Assembly: GCA_021641325.1 (NCBI GenBank)
Contig: JAJXPD010000151.1
Span: 1-5,103, forward strand
Origin: Opitutales bacterium
GTDB lineage: Bacteria; Verrucomicrobiota; Verrucomicrobiia; Opitutales; Intestinicryptomonadaceae
Reading direction: 5' to 3'
DNA length: 5,103 bases
The notes below the pieces were generated by a model that was given only the letters and a program-made list of their open reading frames with translations, ran no database searches and was not told the origin of the DNA. Position 1 is the stretch's first letter. Every line of letters starts with the position of its first letter. Made by a program: the position numbers and the translations under genes. Below, in pieces: positions 1 through 5,062 of this stretch.

Positions 1-96
1 GGCCAGATGGGCGGGAGTGAAATGCCCGAATCTGACGCCGAAAAGCTCTCGACGGGCGGCCAGGTAATCTACTACATGAAGTCTAAGTCCGAGTAG
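1..96 (+). CDS. acpP: Acyl carrier protein, C-terminal end (partial)
   Basis: Only the last 31 codons are in the window, read in frame 1 and ending with TAG at 94-96; the start lies to the left. The visible peptide contains SEMPESDAEKLSTGGQVIYY, which lines up with the helix III/IV end of bacterial acyl carrier proteins (pattern: E-I-P-D-x-D/E-A-E-K-I-x-T-V-x-x-x-x-x-Y-I). The phosphopantetheine-carrying Asp-Ser-Leu motif would be further upstream and cannot be seen. ACP carries the growing acyl chain as a thioester in cytosolic type II fatty acid synthesis. The next gene is fabF, the usual partner of acpP, which supports the call strongly. Oddities: Gly-Gly replaces the usual Val-Gly in the TVGD-like segment, and GQMGG precedes the conserved EMPE, slightly longer than typical. 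Because only the tail is visible, a specialised ACP paralogue cannot be excluded. Confidence 0.78.
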   Translation, partial: GQMGGSEMPESDAEKLSTGGQVIYYMKSKSE

Positions 97-116
97 GTCG
101 ATAATCTTTTTTCAGC

Positions 117-162
117 CGACCCGTTTGCAACATTTTACTATTGTGAACGGGTCGTTTTTTTT
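117..162 (+). terminator. Intrinsic terminator after acpP
   Basis: CGACCCGTT (117-125) pairs perfectly with AACGGGTCG (146-154). The stem continues inward through two G-U pairs and three Watson-Crick pairs (126-130 with 141-145), giving about 14 bp with a 10-base loop, and eight T follow at 155-162. It starts 20 bases after the acpP stop codon. The left flank carries T rather than A, so it acts on the + strand only. It lies between acpP and fabF, so it should limit read-through into fabF. Confidence 0.88.
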
Positions 163-240
163 GGAGCAGTCCGCCCCGCGCGGACTTGAAATACCGCGGA
201 CGCGCTCCGCGCCGCGGCGCAACGCAAACGGATTTTTTAT
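163..240 (+). promoter_or_regulatory. GC-rich fabF leader with two small hairpins
   Basis: Between the acpP terminator and the fabF start the sequence holds two inverted repeats: AGTCCG (168-173) with CGGACT (181-186), loop 7; and CGCGGA (195-200) with TCCGCG (206-211), loop 5. The palindrome CCGCGG occurs at 194-199 and again at 212-217. No T-run follows these hairpins directly; a run of six T (232-237) lies just before the ATG. I find no convincing -35/-10 pair and no Shine-Dalgarno. The fabF promoter is therefore either atypical or upstream, with transcription reading through the terminator. Confidence 0.4.
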
Positions 241-1482
241 ATGAAGGAACGTATCGTAATAACCGGTATCGGCGTAATTTCCCCGTTCGGCGACGGTGTC
301 GAAGCGTTTTGGGACGCCCTCAAAAACGGCAAAAACGGAATCGACAAAGTTTCGCTTTTCGACGCGAGCGAGCTGAACTGCCAAGTCGCCGCCGAATGCA
401 AACATTTCGACGCAACAAAATACATGGACCCCAAGGAGGCGAAACGCAGCGACAGATACACGCATTTCGCGGTCGCCGCCTCCAAGCTTGCAATGAAGGA
501 CGCGGGGCTTGAAACGGGCGTCAACGTCAAGCCCGAACGCTTCGGCGTGATTATCGGCTCCGGCGTAGGCGGCATGGACACAATCGAAAAGCAGTCCCGC
601 GCGTTTATCGAACGCGGGCCGAGGCGCGTTTCGCCGTTCATGATTCCGAACCTCTTGGCGAACATGTCGTCGGGGGTAGTGGCAATCGACCTCGGCGCAA
701 AGGGCGTAAATTTCAGCGTGGTCAGCGCGTGCGCCACGGGCACGCACGCAATCGGGGAGGCAATGCTCCACTTGCAGGCGGGTCGAGAAGACGTGATTCT
801 TGCGGGCGGCAGCGAGGCGGCGGTAACCCCGCTTAGCTTCGCGGGCTTCTGCGCCATGAAGGCGATGGCTACAAATTTCAACGACGAACCCCAGAGGGCT
901 TCGCGCCCGTTCGACGCCGACAGATGCGGCTTCGTCATGGGCGAGGGCGCGGGCGTTCTCGTGCTCGAACGCTACGACCACGCGGTCGCGCGCGGCGCGC
1001 ACATCTACTGCGAAATTTCGGGCTACGGCGCAACCTGCGACGCCTACCACATCACAAGCCCCGACATCGAGGGGCGCGGGCTTTCGCAGTGCCTTATCCG
1101 CACGCTCGAAACTGCGGGCGTTCCGCTTGAATCGGTCGACTACATCAACGCGCACGGCACGTCCACGCCGTACAACGACAAGTTCGAAACCGCGGCAATC
1201 CGCAAGGTTTTCGGCAGCTACGCCGACAAGCTCATGGTAAGCTCTACAAAGAGCATGACGGGGCACATGCTCGGCGCGGCAGGCGCGATTGAAGCGGCGG
1301 TCTGCGCAAAGACAATCGAAGACGGCGTCGTCGCGCCGACAATCAACTACGAACACCCCGACCCCGACTGCGATTTGGACTATGTCCCGAACGTTGCGCG
1401 CGAGACTGACGTGAAGATTGCAATCAGCACAAACCTCGGCTTCGGCGGGCACAACGGCGCGCTTCTCTTCAAGAAGATATAG
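241..1482 (+). CDS. fabF: 3-oxoacyl-[acyl-carrier-protein] synthase II (KAS II)
   Basis: This is a condensing enzyme of type II fatty acid synthesis: it joins malonyl-ACP to an acyl-ACP with loss of CO2 and elongates the chain in the cytosol. At 413 residues it has the normal FabF length. The thiolase-fold N-terminal half opens with ERIVITGIGVISPFG. The catalytic cysteine is Cys164 in SACATGTHA; the two active-site histidines are His305 in NAHGTSTP and His342 in SMTGHMLGAAGA; the conserved lysine is Lys337. The Phe gatekeeper loop is GFGGHN (400-405), and GMDT and the MGEGAG motif (233-238) are also present. The ATG at 241 is chosen because the family signature begins a few residues later and no start lies in frame upstream. 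There is no clear Shine-Dalgarno; a T-run precedes the ATG. acpP lies immediately upstream, as in many bacteria, but behind a terminator. The Cys-His-His set and the acpP context fit FabF rather than FabH (which has Cys-His-Asn). FabB-type or secondary-metabolite KAS paralogues are less likely. Confidence 0.96.
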   Translation: MKERIVITGIGVISPFGDGVEAFWDALKNGKNGIDKVSLFDASELNCQVAAECKHFDATKYMDPKEAKRSDRYTHFAVAASKLAMKDAGLETGVNVKPERFGVIIGSGVGGMDTIEKQSRAFIERGPRRVSPFMIPNLLANMSSGVVAIDLGAKGVNFSVVSACATGTHAIGEAMLHLQAGREDVILAGGSEAAVTPLSFAGFCAMKAMATNFNDEPQRASRPFDADRCGFVMGEGAGVLVLERYDHAVARGAHIYCEISGYGATCDAYHITSPDIEGRGLSQCLIRTLETAGVPLESVDYINAHGTSTPYNDKFETAAIRKVFGSYADKLMVSSTKSMTGHMLGAAGAIEAAVCAKTIEDGVVAPTINYEHPDPDCDLDYVPNVARETDVKIAISTNLGFGGHNGALLFKKI

Positions 1483-1508
1483 CAAAGTTCCCGATTAAGC
1501 GGAAAACC

Positions 1509-1545
1509 AAAAGCCCGCGTTCGGTTTTCGAGCGCGGGCTTTTTT
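1509..1545 (+). terminator. Intrinsic terminator of fabF, possibly bidirectional
   Basis: AAAAGCCCGCG (1509-1519) pairs with CGCGGGCTTTT (1533-1543), 11 bp, and the loop can close further through TCG (1521-1523) with CGA (1529-1531). Six T (1540-1545) follow on the + strand, 27 bases after the fabF stop. On the - strand the same stem is followed by TTTTGGTTTT, an interrupted U-tract. It could therefore also stop transcripts of the convergent beta-helix gene, which ends at 1625. Confidence 0.88.
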
Positions 1546-1557
1546 GCGTTTTGTTTT

Positions 1558-1575
1558 GCGCGGGAATGCCCGCGC
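1558..1575. repeat. Short perfect inverted repeat between convergent genes
   Basis: GCGCGGG (1558-1564) and CCCGCGC (1569-1575) form a 7-bp GC-only stem with an AATG loop. It is in the gap between fabF and the convergent beta-helix gene. Neither strand has a T-run directly after it, so it is not an intrinsic terminator on its own. It could act as a 3'-end stabilising hairpin for the - strand mRNA, or it may be chance in GC-rich DNA. Confidence 0.4.
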
Positions 1576-1624
1576 CGCTTGTCGTGGCAAGCTTCGATTC
1601 CGAACGCGGATTGCGGGGCGGCGG

Positions 1625-3700
1625 CTATTTCGGCAAGCCGATTTTTCCGCCGAGAATGCTTTTCACGAGGGGATTGTTTCCGAAGTATTTTTCGACGTCT
1701 GAAAGAGTCCACTCGCCGCCTATTTTAGGAGAGGCGGAGGGGGTGAGGGCGGATTTTCTGTTCGACAATTTGAAGTCGCCCCAGTAGGGCGGCGGGGTTT
1801 TGTAGAGCAGATTGTGCTCGAAAACGTTGAACCGCTCGCGCGTTGTGGTGAAGAAATTTTCGAGACTTTTGTATTTTTTGTACGGCTCGGATTCAATGTC
1901 CACGTTCTTTTTGAGCCTGTATAGATACTCTTCAAAAAAGACTTTTTTCCAGCGTTTGTCGTCCCAACGGCTGTGCGCGGCGGACGCGTCGCACTCTATA
2001 AAGACGTTCTTCGACACGATGTTGTCGTGCCCGCCGTGCAGGAAGACCGCCGCGAAAACGTCTGAACTTCCGGGGGTGCCGCTGCGGCAGAAAATGTTTT
2101 TCGAAATTTTCATGCCGCCCGAACCGTCGTCGATGTAGACGGCGCAGACCTTCGAGTCGGGATTTGCCGCGCGTATGTTCGAGAAGAAATTATTTTCTAT
2201 TACGATTCCCTTGTTCGACGGGTCGCGCCCCGTGTAGATTGCTCCCATGTCGGAGGCGTTTGCGCAGGCGTCTTCGAAAGAGTTGTTGCGTATCGAAATG
2301 TCGTTGCCCCCGAACGAGAGCAGCTGGTGCTCCGCCCCGCGCAGGCGGCAATGCTCGACTACCGTTCCTACGCCTCCGATTGAAATCGACGGCGCGTAGT
2401 TGCGCTTTACCCGACAATTCCAGAAGAAATCGCAGGCGCGGACGATATTTCCCGACGGCAGAAGCTTTTTTCTGTCGCCGCCTGTAATGCGCAGTCCGCC
2501 GCTTCCGTTGTCGGCGAAGCGGCAATTTTCGAAAACGTAGTCGTTGCGCGGCCTGTATTCGTAGCCCTCCGCGTTTGCTCCGAAGCCGCCGAAATTCGAG
2601 AACTCGCAGTTTGATATTTTCACGTTGTTCGAGTCCGCAACCGCCAATCCGACGCTGCGCCCCGCCGAGAATTTTATGCCCGAAACGGAGACGTCCTTCG
2701 ATTCCGAAATTTTAAGAATCGGCGATTCGAGCGTGGAGAAATCTATGTGCTGCCCCTTTTTCGGCGGCTTGGAAAGCATCACGAAAAACATTCCGCGCTT
2801 GCGGTCGATGTAGTATTCGAGCGGCTCGTCGATTTCTTCGAGAAGATTGTAGACAACGTAGCCGCGCACGGAAACGTCCTGCTTGTTCGTTGCGAGTTCG
2901 GGGACGGAGCTGAGCACGCCGTAGCTTGTGGGAAATTGAAGCTCGACGGTCTTTTGCTTCGGGTCGATTTTTTTGACGAGCTGGTGGTCGTCCGCCCAGC
3001 CGACCGAGAACGTGCCCGAAAGCCAAATGTCGTCGTGTTTCAGCCACGATTCGGGGATTTCGTGCGCGGCTTTGAAAATTGCGCCGCCTTTCTCGGCGTC
3101 CGACACCCCCAGCTTTTTGCGCCACTCCTTCGACTGCACCGCGCCGATTTTGAGAACTTCGCCTATGCGCAGAATCCCATTGTTCGGGAATTTTGCAAGC
3201 CGCAATCCGCGCTCCGCGCTGTAAAACGCCTCCATTTGCATAGGCTTGTTTTGCGCTCCGAAGCCGCGCTTCGCCATTTTGCCGTAGTCGGTCAGCCCGA
3301 ATTTTTTGAGATCGAGGCAGTAAAGCACTCCCTTGCTTGGTTTGCGGAGACTGCCGAGAATTTGCGGGTCATCGACCCTTTTCAAATTCTCCGCGCCTAT
3401 GCGCTTTGCGCCTATAAACTCGACGCATTTCCCCGCGCCCGATTCGCCCGTTATCGAAATCTTCGACTTCGATTTTTCAATGCCCGCCGTTTGCGAGAAC
3501 TCGTAGACGCCCGACTTTACGAATATTTCGCCGCCCGCGCAGTCTTTCAGCGCCCGCGCAAGCGTCGCATACGGCTTTGCTTCCGAGCCGTCGCCCGATG
3601 CGTCCGAGCCGCTTTGCGCCACGAAAATTTTGCCGCCCGCGGCCGCGCACGCCGAAGCCGCCGACAAAAAGAGCAAGTTAAGAAAAATCCGTCCCGACAT
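1625..3700 (-). CDS. Exported right-handed parallel beta-helix protein
   Basis: A 691-residue exported protein. Residues 1-21 are a signal sequence (FLNLLFLSAASACAAA). ASAC at 15-18 also fits a loose lipobox, so it could be a lipoprotein. Residues 24-70 carry the start of a pectate-lyase-like fold (IFVAQSGSDASGDGSEAKPY, then ATLARALKD). Residues about 110-330 are an inserted region with LLEEIDEPLEYYIDRKRGMF (286-305), a conserved feature of large beta-helix proteins of this type. Residues about 331-640 are beta-helix coils (VSVSGIKF, VKISNCEF, YVFENCRF, ISIRNNSF, IVIENNFF, MKISKNIF, IVSKNVF). Invariant-looking motifs are SDMGAIYTGRD (483-493), AVYIDDGSGG (520-529), AVFLHGGHDN (551-560) and C570-D571 with H576. 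This architecture is usual for carbohydrate-active enzymes acting outside the cytoplasm; the arrangement resembles GH141-type proteins, but substrate and catalytic residues cannot be assigned here. The start is fixed by a perfect AGGAGG seven bases upstream. It follows sua5 by 41 bases, though function and initiation signal differ from its neighbours. Confidence 0.87.
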   Translation of the reverse strand: MSGRIFLNLLFLSAASACAAAGGKIFVAQSGSDASGDGSEAKPYATLARALKDCAGGEIFVKSGVYEFSQTAGIEKSKSKISITGESGAGKCVEFIGAKRIGAENLKRVDDPQILGSLRKPSKGVLYCLDLKKFGLTDYGKMAKRGFGAQNKPMQMEAFYSAERGLRLAKFPNNGILRIGEVLKIGAVQSKEWRKKLGVSDAEKGGAIFKAAHEIPESWLKHDDIWLSGTFSVGWADDHQLVKKIDPKQKTVELQFPTSYGVLSSVPELATNKQDVSVRGYVVYNLLEEIDEPLEYYIDRKRGMFFVMLSKPPKKGQHIDFSTLESPILKISESKDVSVSGIKFSAGRSVGLAVADSNNVKISNCEFSNFGGFGANAEGYEYRPRNDYVFENCRFADNGSGGLRITGGDRKKLLPSGNIVRACDFFWNCRVKRNYAPSISIGGVGTVVEHCRLRGAEHQLLSFGGNDISIRNNSFEDACANASDMGAIYTGRDPSNKGIVIENNFFSNIRAANPDSKVCAVYIDDGSGGMKISKNIFCRSGTPGSSDVFAAVFLHGGHDNIVSKNVFIECDASAAHSRWDDKRWKKVFFEEYLYRLKKNVDIESEPYKKYKSLENFFTTTRERFNVFEHNLLYKTPPPYWGDFKLSNRKSALTPSASPKIGGEWTLSDVEKYFGNNPLVKSILGGKIGLPK
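1716..1748. repeat. Possible short palindromic repeat inside the beta-helix gene
   Basis: CCGCCT (1716-1721) and AGGCGG (1732-1737) form an inverted repeat with a 10-base loop, followed by GGTGAGGGC (1740-1748). In the - strand reading this encodes about residues 650-663, SALTPSASPKIGGE, in the C-terminal tail after the helix coils. The peptide resembles LTPTLSPxxGEGE-like stretches produced when dispersed REP-like palindromes fall within genes in other bacteria. One copy cannot establish a repeat family; it could be an ordinary linker. Confidence 0.3.
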
Positions 3701-3729
3701 AAAAAATCCTCCTGGGAAGTCGGAGGATT
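3701..3729 (-). terminator. Terminator-like hairpin of sua5 that holds the next gene's RBS
   Basis: Read on the - strand, AATCCTCC (3729-3722) pairs perfectly with GGAGGATT (3712-3705). The stem is 8 bp with a 9-base loop (GACTTCCCA), and the T-run at 3706-3701 follows. It begins 12 bases after the sua5 stop codon, where an intrinsic terminator is expected. The T-run is short (six, two of which pair in the stem) and runs straight into the ATG of the beta-helix gene. It may work as a terminator, as a lid on the ribosome binding site, or as both. Confidence 0.65.
3708..3713 (-). promoter_or_regulatory. Perfect Shine-Dalgarno of the beta-helix gene
   Basis: AGGAGG on the - strand lies seven bases before the ATG at 3700-3698, an ideal spacing, and decides the start of the gene. 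Five of its six bases are paired in the adjacent hairpin. It is the only strong Shine-Dalgarno in the window: fabF, rpsR and sua5 have none that I can see. Confidence 0.85.
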
Positions 3730-3752
3730 ACAAAGACGCCCTTATTTGTCAA
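3727..3752 (-). promoter_or_regulatory. Candidate promoter for the beta-helix gene
   Basis: On the - strand a perfect TTGACA (3752-3747, overlapping the last sua5 codons and stop) is followed after 14 bases by TGTAAT (3732-3727), a 5-of-6 match to the -10 consensus. The spacer is shorter than the usual 16-18, which weakens the call. The predicted start would fall inside the hairpin's 5' arm or loop, giving an mRNA whose AGGAGG is unpaired. Confidence 0.28.
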
Positions 3753-4716
3753 ACTTTGATTCCGCGCGGGAGAGCCTGTCGTTTACGGCTGTTCCCACGC
3801 CGACGTTCGGGACGCGCTGGCAGTAGAAGCCGTGCTCCGAAACTTTGTCGAGCGAGCGGAGCAGGGCGAAGAGGTTGCGGGCGGCCTCGCGCACGTCGCC
3901 GCTTTCGGTCAGCCAGAAGTCGCTTTTTTTCGGCGACGGCGGGCGTTTGAAATATATCGTCTCGCCCTTGAAGTCGGCGGGGATTTCGTCGGGCGACGTG
4001 AAAAGCGTAAGCCGCGACTTCGGGCTGTAATGGCTTTTCAGCATTCCCGGCGCCTGCGGGTGCGCCTCGTTTTTCTTGGGGGCTTTGTCTATTTCCTCTC
4101 CCAAAACCTCCTCGATTCTCGCGGCGTCAACCGGGCCGGGGCGCAGAAGCTTCTTCGGGCTTGATGTCATCAGCACGATTGTGGATTCCACCCCGCATTC
4201 GCATTCGCCGCCGTCGAGAACAAAGTCTATCTTTTCGCCGAGCTGTTCGCGGACGTGCTCGGCGGTCGTCGGGCTGACGTAGCCGAACGGGTTTGCGCTG
4301 GGGGCGGCAATCGGGCGTTGCGACATTTCGATAAGCGCGTGCATAATCGGGTGTGACGGCATGCGCACGGCGACAGTGTCAAGCCCCGCGGTGACGATGT
4401 CGCCGATTTTTTCTGTGCGCGGCAGAATCATCGTGAGAGGGCCTGGCCAGAATTTTGCCGCAAGCTTTTCGGCGTCCGCCGTGAATCGCGCGACGGATTT
4501 CGCCATTTCCATGTCGGAGACGTGGACGATGAGCGGGTCGATGAACGGGCGTCCCTTGGCGGCGAAAATTTTTCTGACGGCGGATTCGTTCGTTGCGTCC
4601 GCGGCAAGACCGTAGACGGTTTCGGTGGGGACTCCGCCGATGCCGCCCGCTAAAATAAAATCGGCCGCGAGGCGAATGTCGCATTGCGGCCGTGAGATTT
4701 GCTTGTCTTTGCTCAT
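3742..4716 (-). CDS. sua5: L-threonylcarbamoyladenylate synthase, two-domain Sua5 type
   Basis: This cytosolic enzyme makes threonylcarbamoyl-AMP from threonine, bicarbonate and ATP, the first step of the universal t6A modification at position 37 of ANN-decoding tRNAs. It has 324 residues, matching the long Sua5 form rather than the roughly 190-residue TsaC/YrdC form. The YrdC domain spans about 14-205: PTETVYGL (30-37), the KxR motif K54-G-R56 followed by PFIDPLIVH, FWPGPLT (89-95), the SxN motif S140-A-N142 in APSANPFG, and GVESTIV (175-181). RPGPVD (192-197) leads to the linker motif APGMLKSHYSP (222-232), which lies over the active site in known Sua5 structures. The C-terminal Sua5 domain ends with VPNVGVGTAVNDRLSRA. 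The ATG at 4716 gives a normal N-terminus; no Shine-Dalgarno is seen. It begins 34 bases after rpsR with no terminator between, so co-transcription is likely. Confidence 0.93.
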   Translation of the reverse strand: MSKDKQISRPQCDIRLAADFILAGGIGGVPTETVYGLAADATNESAVRKIFAAKGRPFIDPLIVHVSDMEMAKSVARFTADAEKLAAKFWPGPLTMILPRTEKIGDIVTAGLDTVAVRMPSHPIMHALIEMSQRPIAAPSANPFGYVSPTTAEHVREQLGEKIDFVLDGGECECGVESTIVLMTSSPKKLLRPGPVDAARIEEVLGEEIDKAPKKNEAHPQAPGMLKSHYSPKSRLTLFTSPDEIPADFKGETIYFKRPPSPKKSDFWLTESGDVREAARNLFALLRSLDKVSEHGFYCQRVPNVGVGTAVNDRLSRAESKFDK

Positions 4717-4725
4717 GATACCGAA

Positions 4726-4739
4726 CGGCGCGGGCGCCG
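4726..4739. repeat. GC palindrome in the rpsR-sua5 gap
   Basis: CGGCGC (4726-4731) and GCGCCG (4734-4739) form a 6-bp stem around GG, in the 34-base gap between the rpsR stop and the sua5 start. No T-run follows on the - strand, so it is not an intrinsic terminator. It could mark an mRNA processing or stability site, or be chance. The gap also holds AATACCGC (4743-4750) and GCGCCGCGG (4734-4742), both of which recur in the fabF leader. Confidence 0.35.
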
Positions 4740-4750
4740 CGGAATACCGC

Positions 4751-4936
4751 CTACTTCATCAGAAGCATGTTGCGGGCGTGCTTGACAGTCTTTTTAACGT
4801 GGCGCTGTTCTTTGGAGGTAAGACCCGTGAATTTGCGCGGCAGGATTTTCCCCGTTTCCGTGACGTAGCGGCCGAGCGCTTCCGTTTCGGTGAAGGTGAT
4901 TTCTGCTACATTCTTTTTCTTTGATTCTTCTGTCAT
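4751..4936 (-). CDS. rpsR: 30S ribosomal protein S18 (bS18)
   Basis: A 61-residue basic protein of the small ribosomal subunit platform, where S18 pairs with S6 and contacts 16S rRNA. The family core is clear: TETEALGRYVTETGKILPRK (residues 16-35), then FTGLTSKEQRHVKKTVKHAR and a short hydrophobic end, MLLMK. The T/SE-x-GKI-P-R-x-TG-x-x-x-K-x-QR pattern is diagnostic of S18. It is slightly shorter than the usual 70-80 residues, mainly through a short N-terminus. The ATG at 4936 is the natural start; no Shine-Dalgarno precedes it and the upstream 40 bases are AT-rich. The classical operon order is rpsF, ssb or priB, rpsR, rplI. Here rpsR is followed by sua5 and there is no rpsF or ssb in the 167 bases upstream, so it is detached from the usual cluster on at least the downstream side. 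Confidence 0.94.
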   Translation of the reverse strand: MTEESKKKNVAEITFTETEALGRYVTETGKILPRKFTGLTSKEQRHVKKTVKHARNMLLMK

Positions 4937-4946
4937 ATTGGTGTGG

Positions 4947-4974
4947 TTTATACGTTTTAAATAAAAATATTAAA
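4947..4974 (-). promoter_or_regulatory. Candidate rpsR promoter
   Basis: On the - strand TATAAA (4952-4947) is a good -10 match. TTTAAT (4974-4969), 16 bases upstream, is a weak -35. The surroundings are very AT-rich, and A-runs further upstream could act as UP-like elements. A start about seven bases after the -10 would leave only about four bases before the ATG. That would make the transcript nearly leaderless, consistent with the missing Shine-Dalgarno. AT-rich DNA produces such matches easily. Confidence 0.38.
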
Positions 4975-5026
4975 GCAATAGTGGCGCAGAGGATTTCCAT
5001 TGCAAGCCATTTTTTTATTTTTTTTG

Positions 5027-5062
5027 CGCCCGCCGTCCAAGTTCCGTGCGGGTGTTTTTTTT
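5027..5062 (+). terminator. Orphan terminator-like hairpin on the + strand
   Basis: CGCCCGC (5027-5033) pairs with GCGGGTG (5048-5054) through six Watson-Crick pairs and one G-U pair, loop 14, and eight T follow at 5055-5062. It has the shape of an intrinsic terminator on the + strand. No + strand gene ends before it; to the left is rpsR in the opposite direction. It could end a small RNA or antisense transcript, or attenuate a + strand gene starting beyond the window. The long loop keeps confidence low. Confidence 0.4.

Noticed and set aside
237..938. 233-codon - strand frame within fabF
   Set aside because: It is antisense to fabF, without family features or initiation signals; a shadow.
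112..1485. 457-codon open frame on the - strand opposite fabF
   Set aside because: It lies antisense to an unmistakable FabF, its translation is Arg/Ala/Val-rich without family motifs, and it spans both terminators' flanks. It is a by-product of the GC-rich codon usage of fabF.
2747..3826. 359-codon open frame on the + strand opposite the beta-helix gene
   Set aside because: The antisense frame has no recognisable motifs and runs through the sua5/beta-helix junction. The - strand reading has a signal peptide, beta-helix motifs and a perfect Shine-Dalgarno.
4794..5000. 68-codon - strand frame beginning MEILCATIALIFLFKTY, with a hydrophobic start
   Set aside because: It overlaps rpsR in another frame, its second half is Arg/His-rich shadow sequence, and there is no Shine-Dalgarno. 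The hydrophobic start comes from the AT-rich promoter region.
4957..5010. 17-residue - strand frame (MACNGNPLRHYCFNIFI) upstream of rpsR as a leader peptide
   Set aside because: There is no Shine-Dalgarno, and it is preceded by A-runs. There is no codon bias or repeated regulatory codon and no terminator/antiterminator pair after it.
5026..5055. S6:S18-binding leader RNA for rpsR in the hairpin upstream
   Set aside because: The hairpin lies upstream of the likely rpsR promoter, and I cannot identify the diagnostic bulge with its conserved trinucleotide with any confidence.
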